The notes beneath the pieces were generated by a model that saw nothing but the letters and a program-made list of their open reading frames with translations, was not told where the DNA came from and searched no databases. A program made the translations under genes and the position numbers. From Chaunax sp. Z400 (Eukaryota > Chordata > Actinopteri > Lophiiformes > Chaunacidae): a stretch of 64,000 bases of DNA. Shown piece by piece: positions 40,267 to 54,175 of this stretch; position 1 is the stretch's first letter, and each line of letters starts with the position of its first letter. The stretch covers positions 15,552,518 to 15,616,517 of the forward strand of contig CM075197.1 in NCBI GenBank assembly GCA_037577475.1, given 5' to 3'.

Positions 40267-42040
40267 GTTTCCGTTTCATCCTCTTCCTCTCTGTCATGTA
40301 AATTTAGATTATTTCTCACATCCACACATGGCCTCATAAAATCAAGCGGGCACAATTTTGCCAAAATTATTGTTGTGGATTGGGTTATTATGATTCAAAA
40401 ATCAAGTGCATTTCTGATTTTTGAAAAACTATTCTGCAGGGTTAATGGGAATTCGGCTAATCTTTTAGATGCTCTTTGACCTACACTACCATACCCTTCA
40501 TGAATTTTAATAGGTCCTTTACGTATCAGAAATATTGACAGGGTGAGTCAATGCAGACTAAAAAATTTATGGACAGTGACTGGGTAGAAGGGTTTAGATG
40601 CAATGCCCTCATGTGAGGTGCAGAATGACAGGATTCAATTAAAACTAACACATTTCTCAAGTTGAGAGGTGATTATTGAAGGTCAGATGCTGTTAGGATT
40701 TCTTCGATCCTGAAGGAACTGAGCACCTCAGGGTATGATTTTCTTACTGTCAGTATTGATATTCAGTGCCAGTTCATCAAAGGAGAGACTATTCAGTTTG
40801 GAGACATTTAAAGAACATATTTTATGCAGATTCTAAGCCTGTACTGCAACCTTCTTAAAGGAAAGAGGAAACTAAATTGATATGATCCTTTTCAACTTTG
40901 GCAAAAATAAATCATAAAGACAAGATGTTCACTGTGATAGATTACAGTATGAAGCAAAAATGCTGCAATTCTCAAATAACATCTATCCTTTGGGAAATAG
41001 TCAGCAGCAATGTAAAGTTATACACAATAATATATAGATTTGAGCTAAACATGCAAAAACATGGACATGACTGTTGAAATGCTTGTCAGCAAATTCTGTT
41101 AAGCAAGCTGTGAAAGACAATATGACCTCACAGAGCACAACTAGCATATCTCAACATTGCAGATACATTATTAATATACAGTACTGCTTTCTGTCTTTGT
41201 GTGCAATACTGTAAGAGTTACAGTGGGGCCAATGTGGTCAATACTGATCCAGTCAATATTAAAGCCATGGTAGGTCAGAGTTGTACCTACACTGTAAAAC
41301 TTTGCTGCAAATTTACTGTGAAATCTGAACAGTATGCATCTGTAGTAATGTCATACAGCGAAATGCTGTAAACTGCAATGCAATCTGGGAGAAATAATAA
41401 GTGATTACAGCATGAATGAAAACTGTAAACTTAACTGTTAACAGCAGAGCGTCATGGGAAGGTGGAAGAAAAGTGTGGGATAGCTCCACTGAGTAACATA
41501 TGTCACCATTTTTTATCAGTAACCTATATGCTCCCGCCAAAGGCGGCATCTAGGATTACTCTATCCATCCGTCCATTCATCCTTATGTAACAGGTTTGAT
41601 AGAGCAGGAGGATTTATTTTTGTTATGTTGTAGATTGCCTCATTTGTTTACAGGTTTATGTGGATAATTAAAGTAGTTTCATTGAAGGGTAACTGCATTT
41701 ATATAGATAGCTATACTTTTGTTCTTACTTGTCTTATATAATTGTATTGTGTTCTGTTCCTTTAATCAGGAACTACATGATGGGGCGCACTTTGCCCTTG
41801 GTGTCACATATGTTTTTATAGGCGTAGTGATATTAAGGAGGGTGATGAGGTGTCTATGCCTGTGGTGTTACGTTGTTCTGAATGTGATTTTTGGTTGGAA
41901 AAATAAAGCCGGCTTTGTGTTGGAAATTTACAAGAATACAGTAATGAACTGTATATTTATTTCTAGTTATATATTGCATTGTAAAATACAGTCAGAAACT
42001 GTAAAAAAAAAAATATGTTAAAAATATATATATATATATA
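40267..42040. other. non-coding, nothing recognised
   Basis: No conserved exon; a short TA run at 42,023-42,041 leads into the hairpin MITE. Confidence 0.45.
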
Positions 42041-42046
42041 TACAGT

Positions 42047-42116
42047 ACCAGTCAAACATTTGGACACAGTTTCCCATTCAAGTGGATGGGAAGGTATGTC
42101 CAAACTATTGACTGGT
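42047..42116. mobile_element. hairpin MITE with Tc1-type ends (copy 2)
   Basis: The arms 42,047-42,077 and 42,086-42,116 are imperfect inverted repeats starting ACCAGTCAAACATTTGGACA. The loop TCAAGTGG is the reverse complement of the loop in copy 1, so the copy sits in opposite orientation. It is flanked on both sides by TATATA and ACAGTA. Confidence 0.8.
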
Positions 42117-45100
42117 ACTTATACATATATATATATACAGTACTTTATAGATGAAGCTGCTACCTATTACTGAAAATGTAGTGTGAAAGGTTTTACAGTG
42201 TAACCCACAGTGTAACAGCTATTACATTAAGTCCTCTGTTGCACTTTCTGTAAGCTCTCCAAGTGAACAGCTCTCTTTCTCACACCCATATTTGACTTGT
42301 GCATACACCAAAATAAGTTCCAATGCACCTTTCTCCTTCTATAAGACTGAGCTAGCTTTGGTGGCAGAAAACATCAAGCTGACCTCAATCCCCTCCCACT
42401 GTGGGTCACCATTTTGCTCGGTAGAGCAGCTCTCTGGCTGTCATACTAAAGCACCAATCCGGCATAAACTCAGCCCTGCAGCTAGCTGGTTCTCATGGCC
42501 TGAGGCGATTAGACTTGCTATTCATACACTGACCAAAGCTACTCTCTCAAGCTCTCCGCCTCCTCAGACTCTCTCCTCAAGGATGTGACTGGTCAAAGAC
42601 GCTGGACAGCAAATCTACCTTAACTAAGCTCCTGATCAGCAGAGGTCAGTCAGACGAGAGTAAGTGTGTGAGTGTGAGTGTGTGTCCAGCCTCAGCCACC
42701 CACAGATCTGGCATTTCAGATGGCTGAATCTTCTTTTCTGAGACCCTGCAGCGGTCACATCAGAGTCTGTGCAGCTGAAAAAATCCGTTACCATGGGAAT
42801 TAATTTGAACAGTCTAAATGTAGAGCCTTTAAAACAGCAGCAGGCAGCTTCTTCGATGTAATATAAGGAATTTTCCGAGGTCCGAAGGGGTAAAACTTTC
42901 CATTCATTCACCAAAAAGGTCAAGTTTAAATTAAATAAAATTAAATAGCGGCCTTTTCTTCTTTCTTCCTTCATTATTCATCTTATAGCACTTCAGGATT
43001 AACTTTTGACCCTTTGACAGAGCCGACCACTAGGTTTGGGAAGTACAGTAGTAATCTATGTCAGTAATGTATATTGTAAAGCTATTTAAACTAGCTGTAC
43101 CTGAATCAGCTACAACAGTAAAAATGCAACTCACACATTTCTGCATTAGTATTCATAATTAAAGATGCCATACTGTACATAATATACTATACATATACTA
43201 TTTTAGCAAGCATCTCAGAACGAGTATATCTATTTCATGTACATTTTGCAGGTAAAGTAGGACAAATGAAGTTACTTGTACATTTTTAATTTACACAATT
43301 AAATTTAAAATGTTTTAGGTAGTATTACTACATTTGAGAAAAGTGTTGTCAACCATTTAGTTTAGACTGAACATGATTTGAAGCCACACTGTTTATCTTT
43401 TTGTTTTTTTGTTTTTTTGTCTGGGTTCACAGGAAAGCTTTGCTCCGTAACAAAACATGTTGACATAACCAAATGGTGATAAGGCTTACGTCCACTGGAG
43501 GACAAGGATAGTGACATTATGAGCCTGTGTCGACTGCCTAGAAACAGACACAAGCACATACAAACATAGATGATGCAGGTCTCAATATATCATTGTCCTA
43601 TGTAAAGGTCTTGCCAGCTCTTTACTGATAATGTCATGTTAGCTTTGATATCACCACGCCGCTGCACCATCAGATAGAGCAGGTCTCTGAAGCACTGTTC
43701 TAAGCAAACCAACTGGACTCATTCCTGTGAAGTAGAGGACAAAAGAAGGCCTTAGAAATCTAAAATCACTAGTTCGCCATTGCGAGGTGCAGTCACATTC
43801 AAAGCTCAACACCTCCCCCCCTAAAAGGTTGGAATTACATGTAAATGTGTCCGCAGTTCTATAAAAGTAAAAGGTCCCGCAGGGTTGGAAGTGTTTCCTA
43901 CACCTCAGAACAAACACTCACAAACACTTTTTCACACCCAGCTAACTCTCCTCCATTAACGGGGCATTGTTCAACATGCCAGCAGGACCCAGAGGGAATG
44001 AGCAAACTCCTACAGAAAAACAGGAGGGACAAATCACAACCATTTCCTCACCGACAACACAGAACAGGGAGCTTGTGATAAAAGCTTGTTGATAAAATAG
44101 TAAATTTCCTAGCTGTGAGCTCAAAGCATTCTGTAAATGTTCTCCGCATGTGACACGTGTGCCAGTCCGTCACATTTCTCAGTAAATCCAATTTCAGTCT
44201 TCTCAAATTCTCATATTCAGTGTTCGCCAACTTTTTCAAGATATCATGAAACAGAATCTGACTACACCCGAGCTCCACGTCGGACACCATACTGTATTGA
44301 TTTCAAATAGACCATCAATCTCTTCCTTACTATCTTATTATGTGCACACTCAACCCAAGGTACTGTGTCACGTGAAGAAGAAAAAAATTTGATGCTGGTG
44401 CACTCAGAGATCCTATTCACCCCCTTCGGCTAGTATGTGCCAGTTTTCACGTGATCTTGTCGTGAAATAGACTGATGTTCCTGCGAGGCGTCCCAGAGGT
44501 CAAATAGCCATGTTCCACCACAGCAGACCAACCTTGGCAGACACATTAGTAGATTTAATTCCCCTCTGCCCTGCTGTATGTCTTTTAGCTTTTTGCGACT
44601 GTGTAGCAACCAGTAAAAGCTGGGAAACTGCTGTTCCTCCTGCTGTATTTCATATAGGAGGGAACAAGCAGAGATTAATTTAGTTTGACACTTACGAAAT
44701 AGAGGTTCACATTCCTGAAGGGTAGGTTTAGAAGAAGATTGTAACTCAGAATTACCACACTGAAGATTTACTTGGGCTTGCATGAGTTGCGTGTGAAAGA
44801 AAAGAAATACTTGGAACACTTTTTAAATGGGTTTTTTTTGTCGGCTTTTGGGGGATACAGCATGTCAACGAATGTCACCCACAGATATGGAAAAAAGATT
44901 TTGCTCTTCCATGTGTTTTACATATGTAGATGAGAAGCAACAGGGAGTTAAGGTTGGAAAAGATGTAAAAGATAGAAGTAAGGGAAAAGTGGGGACTATT
45001 ATTGAAAACAACACCGACAGTGAAGGAGAAGATGACAAAAATGGCAGGAAACTAGGAAGTAGGTTCAGTAGTAGACATAAAGCAGCTACATCAGAGCATG

Positions 45101-45889
45101 AGCTGACAGGTGCCAGAAATATGACACAAGATGATTTATTTCACAAGAGCCAATATCATGAACTATGACTTATTTTTTGAAGGTGCAGTGTGATCCATAG
45201 CCAGTATTTGGTGTGTCTGTTCTGAGCATTCACAGTAAAAACACGGCAGTGTGACATGGCGACCCTGTGGAAGAGGACCTGCTCCCTCTGTGCAGTAGAT
45301 ATAAAGAGCTTTTTCTAACCAAAACACAACGACTCTTAGTTTCAGGTCATTATACACGAATGAAAACAGAATTATGAGAACAGTGCACCCTCAACCCAAG
45401 ATAATAATCCCAAGGATTAGTCATGAAATCTTTAAAAAAAAAATGGCCTCAGTTACATTGTGTGAAATATAGAATATCTTCAATATTGTGAGTTTTTTAG
45501 AAAGGGTGTGTTTGTCATAACAACACTTGTAGAAGTCCTTCACTATTGAGCTGGACTTGATGCAAATACTGACACCAACACATCCAGCACAAGCTGCTGC
45601 TGCTATAACAGGTTATCCCAGATGGAGTGGGTTGTGTGCATGCATGTGTGTTTGCAATGCATGTATCAAAAATGTAATTGCATCTGTGGTGTGTTTCCTA
45701 TTCATGAGATGAAATGAAATAAAGGTGTCCTCACGGGGTGTTAGAGAAGATTAGAAAAGTTAAATATGAAGGCATAATTATACAGCTATGCAAAATCTAT
45801 TGGCCGTATCCAAACCTTTTCACCCACACATATACTTCACATTTATGTCCAGGTTTCTCTAGGCTTCATTTGAAATTGTTTCCACCCAC

Positions 45890-45892
<3 letters not shown>
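42117..45892. other. non-coding, nothing firm recognised
   Basis: Open frames at 44,048-44,290 and 44,430-44,819 (minus) and 44,827-45,168 (plus) have no motif I recognise and no usable splice context. Confidence 0.4.

Positions 45893-45939
<47 letters not shown>
45893..45939. repeat. (CT)n microsatellite
   Basis: About 47 bases of CT, followed directly by a CA tract. Confidence 0.97.

Positions 45940-45943
<4 letters not shown>

Positions 45944-45984
<41 letters not shown>
45944..45984. repeat. (CA)n microsatellite
   Basis: About 20 CA units forming a compound repeat with the preceding CT. Confidence 0.97.
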
Positions 45985-45987
<3 letters not shown>

Positions 45988-46295
45988 GATATTCCCTGAC
46001 ACCTCATGTTTCTAATACTGGATGGAGGTTGTCATGGGAACACATCCTTGACACTTTTCTCAGCTCACTCTCAGAAGCTCATTCAGAAGGAGTGGAGGAG
46101 AAAAGGGGGAAAAAGAAAACACAGGGCAACAAGAATCATCAGGAGCCACCAGTGGTGGTCAGTTGAATGCTGTGGCTGGGTGTTTCACAGTATCCTCTAT
46201 AGACAGTATACTTTGAATTGTTGACGAATCATCATAGTTATTTGTAATTTGTATTTAACTTATTTACCTGAGTTACCATCGGACAGAGCCAGGAA

Positions 46296-46375
46296 AGATT
46301 TCTCCCCCCCGTTTCCAGTTTTTGTGCTAAGCAAAGCTAAGAAGCTGCTGATGACTGCATATTAATAATATACAT
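46296..46375. repeat. single arm of the TAGCTTAGCAT repeat family
   Basis: CCCGTTTCCAGTTTTTGTGC TAAGCAAAGCTAAGAAGCTG matches the right arm at 14,980-15,030, but no left arm is visible nearby. Confidence 0.5.
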
Positions 46376-46394
46376 TCAATACACAATACAACAC

Positions 46395-46442
<48 letters not shown>
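46395..46442. repeat. (AAT)n microsatellite
   Basis: Sixteen ATA/AAT units. Confidence 0.97.
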
Positions 46443-46445
<3 letters not shown>

Positions 46446-47344
46446 TGTCAAACAAGTCCTTAAAGTTTCAAAAAGTAGTCAAAGTGTTAATGCTCCAATT
46501 CAAGCACCATGTGTTTGTATAGTTTCCTTGGTTTATTGAAAAACTATGTTGTATCATACTTAGACAGTTCCGCACTAACTGCATGCACGTCTTTGCTAAG
46601 TGAAAATGACAAATCACTACCGCTCCAAAGACATGTGGTTCTCTTACAGTAAATGAATTGTCGACTCGGTCTCCCTTCTCCCATCTGTCAGGTTGTCTAT
46701 CTCTCTGTCTGTCCCTGTGAGAGATTTACGACTCTGTCTCACCACAAGCCTGCCGCTGCACCCAAAGATGCTCAGCAATCGCATCATGGTGCACGACAGC
46801 AAAACGTTCGCTTATGCACGTGGGCTGTGTTAATGCGTGTGTGTGTTTCTCAGCAATGTAAATATGCGTTTCCTTCCACCTCCGAGTGTGCGAGAGGATA
46901 AGCACACCTTTATTTCCAATTCCATGTGTTATTTATAGAAACTACGAGTAGGTGTAATGGAGCCACCTCAGACTAGTTATTTTTCTTGTCTCACTACATC
47001 ATCTTTTTGCAGTGCATACAGTCTGTTGAATTGATTTTCCGATGAAATATGATCCTGTTCTTTCTTTTGTTTAAAACATGCACTCAGCATTGTTCTTCAT
47101 TTCAAGCATTTTCATCAAAATGCAGTATAGTGTTTCTCTCATTATACTGTACTCACTCTCACTCACTATAGAGGATATAAGTGTGGCTCTGTCTTCCTTA
47201 CACTCTCTTCTCCATTTGGTCACAAGGCATCTGCAATACAAACTATAATCAAGGCTGATATTATGCAGCTGGCAGATTCAGATCTGTGCCTACAGCAGTC
47301 AGGTAAAGACAGATCATACTATGGAAGAGGGTAGCTGTTGTGAA
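46443..47344. other. non-coding, nothing recognised
   Basis: No conserved frame or repeat. Confidence 0.45.
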
Positions 47345-47860
47345 TCAGTAACATTTCAGATCCAAAAGCAGAACTTTCAGACATTCCCACAGTTCGAAAA
47401 GGTTGTTTATTGTCAACTTCTGTGAGGATGGACCGGAGTGCCTGTGGAGCAGGACAGGCAGCTGAGCCGGATATGTGCAGACTTCAGAGCCAGAACTTGT
47501 AAACACAACGGCGAGCTGGGCGAGGCAGGAGACCAGGTAGGCAGACAGTGATGAAGCTGAGGCACAGGCAAACAAGAGTTAGACTAGAGTTCCAAAAATC
47601 ACACTAAATCACTGAAGCAAAAATACTGCGTTGGCCGAAGCGTTGCACCAAATACAGTAGGTGAACTGACAATCCGTCGAAGAGTGGAGTGACAAGCTGG
47701 TGTTTAAACGCTGCAGCAGCTTGTAGAGTTGACAAGATGATCAGATGCAGCTACGCAGGTGGATCAGCAGGCGAGGGACCTGGAAGGCAAAGCGCAGCAC
47801 AAACAAACATCAACAGGCAGAGAAAAACAAGAAACAAGTGCGAGGAGAGGCAGAGCAGAT
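47345..47860 (-). mobile_element. possible LTR-like repeat, minus orientation
   Basis: A G/A-rich segment with GGTTGTTTATTGTC at the left, then GCGAGGCAGGAGACCAGGTAGG and ACAGGCAAACAAGAG. Its style matches antisense teleost LTRs. No protein-coding remnant and no defined ends. Confidence 0.3.
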
Positions 47861-48441
47861 AATCTAACGGTAGCAGAAATATAGATTTTAAAAGGGACAT
47901 AGTGGAAAACTATACCACTGTATGTGATAGCGGCTGTGGAGGGTGAATACAGAGAAATGTTTAGGTTTGATACAATGTGTGTGAACATTTGTTGTCCTGT
48001 AATGATTAAGGTGCTTTTATACTCCTAAACAAACGTTCTCATCAATAGCATCTTCCAGTGACAATGAATACCATAGCCACACTTAAGGTCCATTACAGAA
48101 AACAGGACCAGTTGCCAGGCAACCAGTGTAGATTCTAGAGTTTCTGAAGTTACTGGTCCTGGCCAGAGAATTTCTGATACATAACCGTCCATAACTCTAA
48201 ATTGTTATCTCTTATACTGATTCCAGTGTGTGTGCTAAGTAAGTTAGCTGCTGGCCAGCTCATTCCACTCAACATACAAATATTTGAGTGGTTTCAATCT
48301 TCTCATTGAACTCTCAGCAAGAATACGAGCATATTTCAAAAATATGGAGCTTTTCCTTCAACCAGAGTTATGTCAACAGTTGCATTGTCTGCAGAATTAG
48401 CTGTGTAGTAACAAAGAATTCTGAATGAAACAAAATTGACT

Positions 48442-48680
48442 ATGTGGCTCACGAAGTTGAGCAGTCATCCACTTATGTAAAGGTTAGTGGTTCAATCCCC
48501 ATTCCCAGCTGCAGTCTACATGTCAAAGTGTTCTTGAGCAAGATGCTGAACTCCAATTTGTTCCTTAGGCAACATAATAAGGGCTGCCCACTGCTCCTCG
48601 GGGATGGGTCAAAAGCAGGTAACAAGAAATCCTTTCTTATGAAAACAGACAGTATCAAATGCATTAGGTACTGCTCTCTT
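48442..48680 (+). mobile_element. tRNA-derived SINE
   Basis: Box A-like TGGCTCACGAAG at 48,445 and box B GGTTCAATCCC at 48,489-48,499 are at tRNA-like spacing. The body CAGTCTACATGTCAAAGTGT TCTTGAGCAAGATGCTGAAC is the core of a SINE family common in fish. It cannot fold as a full tRNA, so it is not a tRNA gene. Confidence 0.7.
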
Positions 48681-48689
48681 CACAAGTAA

Positions 48690-50278
48690 CAAGCGCCCAA
48701 TTGTCTTTCTTTGATTTTTATTTACCTTGTCATCATCCAAACAACAAAGTTTGAAACATCAGTCATTAAATGTGTCAAGGGGCAGACGTCAAAGCATAAA
48801 CACAACATGATTGTCTGCTTTCTCCTGCATTTAGACATTCCCCAAGATAATAATGACTCATAATTATTTAATGATAATAATGTTGTTAATGATCTTTAGT
48901 GTTTAGTTATTTTAATTTATTACTAAAACAGTTTGCTCACATGTGCATTTGTATTTTAAAAGTAAAACCACAGATGTTACGGGCACGAAAGGATTCATGT
49001 TATAGGTGACATTCAAGGACAGACATCTTATTAGTTGTTATAAATGAACACATTTGCATTTTAATGAGTCATCCCATATCAATTTCTATCACACCTCATT
49101 TCTCTTGTGGTTCTAAAAACACACCTTGGCCATATTTAGCATTTCTGAACAGTGAAATGTAATAAGATGTTCAAATGAGCAGCACTTTAATATATGCAGA
49201 ATACAGCTCACCATTATGTTTGACTGGAGTCTTCATATAGACTGTAGAACTGTGTCTGTCTAAATTAATATCTTTTGCGTCAACGTTATTGCAGGTACTT
49301 AGATAGGACCTATGATAATGTTGCGTAAAATCTTTAACATATTATTAAATGCATGTATATTTCTATAGCTCAGTGATTCCTCTACATAATAAATGTTAGC
49401 AGCATGGCCAAAATCTAAAATCACTTTGTATACCTGTCACCCACCTCAGGTTCAGGCAGGTGATCAATATACCCATACAAACATAATGCCTTTTAGCATG
49501 CTCTTAGATTACATGACATTTCTGTAAAGACTCAAAGGTAACAATGTATTCATTGTTATTGCCTTGTGCTTCCTTTGTGAATTTTCTAGGAGCTTTTCCT
49601 GGTCCCATTGGTTGTTAGGTCTCTGTACCTGGCTGACTAATCAGTCTAAAGCTTAAGCCTATGTATTACTGTCATCTGGATGTGGTGATATTTAATGCAT
49701 AAGTCACAGAGTGCAGCACTTTAACTTCATAGAAGAAGAAGAGATTTTAGTGCTAATCTTTGCTTTCTTTAATAGATGACATTTAACTTGTTTTTTTTGC
49801 GCTGCATATTGATTCTTCTCGGTACTGTCTAAGATGAAGGATAAAGCAGCTGAAAAAATGTTGGTATAAACATTGACAAATTTACACCACTACCTGACAA
49901 CACGGGAAGTAATTAATGATGATGTCAGTATAATCCTGGGCTTCTCCCCAGAGGTCTTTAGATGAGTATGACATGAGTTCAGAGCCAAGGTGAGACCATA
50001 TCATTAGCAATACCGAGGGATTAAAAGTGAGGCAGCCCACCACTTAGACCTCGCATTGGGGCATCGAGGAGGAAAGATCTTTGACTTCACCAGGGAGTTG
50101 TAGCTTCGCACTAGTGGGCACATTGTCACCACCTATCAGCACCTTCGTTATTTCTATGCCACAACTTTCAGGTCATTCCTTTGTGGACAAATTGTATTTG
50201 ACACATGGTCCACTAACAGAAGTGTTCTACTGCAAGTGGATTTAAGTGTCACGCTGTCTTAGACGAACTTCAAAAACA
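48690..50278. other. non-coding, nothing recognised
   Basis: No conserved exon, RNA gene or known repeat. Confidence 0.45.
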
Positions 50279-50375
50279 AGCCAAGTCAATTTTATTCTTA
50301 TAGTGCCAAAATACAACATCCGTTATCTCAAGGCACTTTCCAAAAGGAGCAGGTCTAGATCGTACTCTTGTGCTT
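50279..50375 (+). repeat. interspersed repeat head (TTATCTCAAGGCACTTT), copy 1
   Basis: AAGTCAATTTTATTCTTATA, then TTATCTCAAGGCACTTTCCA AAAGGAGCAGGTCTAGA. It is shared with 53,155-53,230 and typical of a widespread fish repeat. Confidence 0.6.
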
Positions 50376-53154
50376 GTGAAGCGACTAACTTGTGTATGCT
50401 AATTGACACACAGATGCATTTAGACTGTGAGTAGGAGTAGGAGTAATGTCTCAGTGGACATGCGTTTTTCATTTTAGAGAGCTGAGAGGGACAGTGATGG
50501 ATAGTCGTCGTGTTGATCACATGAGTTTGCAACAAAACCTCTTTCACACAGAAAGACACTACTGGTATGCCATTGACCGTGTCAAGATAGCAACACGCCA
50601 GCAATGTGTCTGACCACTTCTCATTTTAAGACCTAACAATCCCACTGGTGCGTGGGTTCAAGTAACATGGGCACTGGGCATGAAAATTACAACTGTGCTG
50701 GTCAGATACTATCAAGACACTTGTGTTGCGCTTTGAACGCCTTTGCACCAGGCTTAAGATAGATCATCTTGTCATATTAGGGCTTCCATTCACAAGCTGT
50801 TGCACAAGCCACAACACTTAAACCAGCCATGATGTACAACTATGATAGTTGTTGTCTCTGTAGCATTTTGGAATGACAGTCACTTGAGGCTGGCACAGTC
50901 ATATCGCCTATGATTTTCTCACTTGTAGAAATGGCCAGCTACCTCTTCATGTGTGCATCAGACTCAGGGTTTGTCTGAAAGACTGTCAGGAAGAATGCCT
51001 GAAAGCTTAAAGTGTCTCTTCAGAGAGAAAACCGCTGCCAAACCCATGACTCATAAAATTCAAAAGGGAAAAGGAGAGTGACTCATAAGACTAAGATTGA
51101 CCAGTTGCTGCCTGTATGTAAAAACGCAATGATTTTTAAAAAACGACAGGGAGAAAGAGAGTGAACAACAGTCTGTCCACAACATAGATGAAAAAGTAAC
51201 TTGGCCCTTGAGGCGTAGGGGATAAATAAAGGAGTGAGGAGCGTGGGTAATATTGACCACATCTCCCTACTGCTTGTTACCTGTCGTGCTCTTCTATAGG
51301 CTGATGACACTCATCCTTCCCTGACATACACAAAATGTACAGTATGTAAAGAACTGCATACACACACACACACACTGCAGATGCTTATTTATTAAACACA
51401 CCACACATGTATATTTATACTCACAAATACACACATGCACACGATTCCTCGTTGATATCCATCTGGTCATAATTAATGGTTACTTTTTCTTCCTCCACTG
51501 TTCCTTTTTCTAACATTCAAAGTCAAGCATGTACTGAAAGAGAAAGAGGGCAGCAGAGTTGATATGAGAATCAGGTATCCTCCTATTTCACAAACAAGGT
51601 TAAATCGCACACTTTCCTAAATATAGGAAAGGAGTGGGAGAGAGAGGACAGGGATCCGCTTGCTTTGCACCCATATATAACCTCTGCCTCACTGCTGGGC
51701 AGCACATGGTGTCACACTCAACTGTGTCCCCACTTTCAAATCTACTTCTGTCCCCTCAGCACTTTAGTCATTTGCTATAAATATACAGACACACATACAC
51801 CACAGCCACTCGCCCATTTAGTGTGTCTACTTCTGTTTTCTTAGCTAAAGAGATTTGAGCTGCGATGAGGCCTCACCTGCATGCTTGTGTTTCAAGCACA
51901 CTTTGTAAGAGTGCAATGCCGCTTTGCTATATTGGCTCAGAAAACACTTAGCCCTCCAGAGTGAAATGCCGTTCACCTCCATCAGGCACCTCCACCACCT
52001 CTCCCCGGGACTGAGGGAGACTTTTAAATCACATGACATCATAGGTGCCCTCACACTCAACTATACAAGGAGTGCAAGCAAACAGGGACACGCAGAGGTG
52101 CATAAAGTGTTGTAATGTTTGATAGTGAATTTATGCTTTTTCTAAATTAAAAGACACCTATTCAACCATAGATCAGAGACGTTGTGGCTCAGTATCATCA
52201 GCCATCTAAGACATACAAATAAAAAGAGAGCTAATTTCCACTTCTTCTATCTTTTTTAAAGTCTGACTGATCATCTTTTCTCTACATGTTCAATATTTGT
52301 ATGACCTAATATAATGTCCTCTATTTAAAAAGCTTTATTCTGTTGGTGGAGCATGAAGTGACTTAGAGTGTGTGATACTTAAACAGCTGTATCCACAACA
52401 ATCAGCACAGGGCTTCTTATAAATGCACACACAGGTGAGAAGCTTCAACTGTGGCCAATTAGAGTTTTAGGGATTAGCCTCATGTGTGTTTGTTCACATA
52501 AAACTGTATTTGTAGCTGTGCCAATTAGAGGTTCTCTCATTTTGGTGGGCTGGGTGCTCTTTCCCTCTTCAGATCTTTACTCATGCCATTCAATTTGGGA
52601 GGAAAAGGTTCATGAAGTTGTTTTTTATTGGGAATATTTTCTCTAGCAAAGAGTCAATGATTGATTTTACAATTCTGGCAGCAGGATCAGGTGTTGCTTG
52701 AAAACATAAGAGTGGTTGGAACAAGGAATGAGTCATAACGGCTTAACAGGCAAAACAAGAGCATTAGTACCAACGAGCACTCAAAAGCAAAATAACAAAA
52801 CACGCATAACAAACCTTGTCACAGGACGAGCTGCAAGGCCAGAGAGACCATAACGCTGGGCTCATAAAAGAGGTCAACATAACAGAAGCCAAACACTAAC
52901 AAACAAGAATCTAACAGCACAAGCTGATCTTACAAGCTGAGGGAAACATATAGTGACCGATCAGACTGTTTAGACAGGTGGAAAAAGACTTCACTAACAT
53001 ATTAAAATACCCCCAAAACATGTCAGCACATGTTACCTAAATCAACTATAAATAATAAGTATATGATGACACAGAAAACAGCCATCAAAGGAATAATCAC
53101 AAAATATGAAGAGTTACTGTAATATCCTTTGGTTCCGAGTGTGCCTGCTGGTGT
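50376..53154. other. non-coding, nothing recognised
   Basis: Short CA tract at 51,360-51,375. No gene or defined repeat. Confidence 0.45.
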
Positions 53155-53600
53155 GACAAGTCAAGTCGGTTTTATTTGTATACCACTGAATCACAGCAAA
53201 AGTTATCTCAAGGCACTTTGCAAAACGAGTGGCGAGAAAAAACTGCCTATTAACAGGCAGAAGATATGTATCTATATATATATATATCCGTATGGAGTCT
53301 AGAGACTGGTGGTGGTGGCTGATGACCCTGGTGAAGCTGAAGAATTGTTGGTGAATCTTTGAAGACTTGGTGGTGATGGGGAGGTGGAGTTTGCGCAAAA
53401 TGGCAGCATGAAGGAACTAGAGGAATGGAGAGAGTCTTATTAAAGACAGCAGCAATGATAGGCTGACAATGAAGGTGTGTCGCTGTGTTACTGGATAGAT
53501 GTGACCGGCTGATGAGAACAGCTAATAACAATTGACGGCCCCAGACGTTGATGCAGGAAAATAAGATTGAGCATGTGTAGAGGGGTGAATAACAGAATAG
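53155..53600 (+). repeat. interspersed repeat, longest copy (head plus body)
   Basis: The head TTATCTCAAGGCACTTTGCA and GAAAAAACTGCCTATTAACA are followed by a short TA run (53,273-53,287). The TGGTGG-rich body also occurs at 35,660. Confidence 0.55.
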
Positions 53601-54030
53601 CATTAGAAATAAAGTATAGCCCAAGTGTGCCAAAGGCTTAGTCTTCCTGTCTGAACTTAGGCTAGAGTTTCAATTTTACACTCCAGTGTCATCTGGTGAG
53701 CCTCTCCTCTTTCCTCTCTCCCCCAACTCCCCTGTTAGTGCAGACTTATTGGATTTGTCCCTTTCCACACTTTGCTTTCATCCAAACCCCTTCTCCATGA
53801 GCCAAGAATGACTCGAAGTTTAAAAGGTCTCCGTTTCGCATAAGTGTTTTCTGTTTTTTAATAAACCTTATCAGTCTGAGGGGAACAATGGCGTAAATGA
53901 AATATTAACTGACCTGGTCCTTATCAGCAAAAAGAGCTTTCATGCATGCTAGTGACCCCGTGTTTGGCAATCCTGCGACATGTGAGCATCAAAGTTGGGT
54001 TTGGTCCCAATCTTCTAAACAATCAGCACC
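53601..54030. other. non-coding, nothing recognised
   Basis: No frame or repeat recognised. Confidence 0.45.
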
Positions 54031-54175
54031 TGTTTATTGGTTTGTCTGTTTGCAGGATTGCTCAAAAACTACTTGACAGATTTTCATAAGTTGGGAGGGT
54101 GGGGCGTGTGACAGAGAAGAACCCATTACATTTGGGAGAGGATCCAAATAAAGGGGTGATTTTATTTCAGTTTCT
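54031..54175 (-). repeat. teleost interspersed repeat, copy 2 (reverse orientation of 21,880)
   Basis: TGTTTGCAGGATTGCTCAAA AACTACTTGACAGATTTTCA and GATCCAAATAAAGGGGTGA are the reverse complement of the 21,880 family. Confidence 0.6.

Noticed and set aside
44048..45168. Three neighbouring frames of 80-129 codons
   Set aside because: They do not join through plausible splice sites and show no family motif.
48442..48520. Possible tRNA gene
   Set aside because: Boxes A and B are present, but the cloverleaf stems do not form and a SINE body follows.
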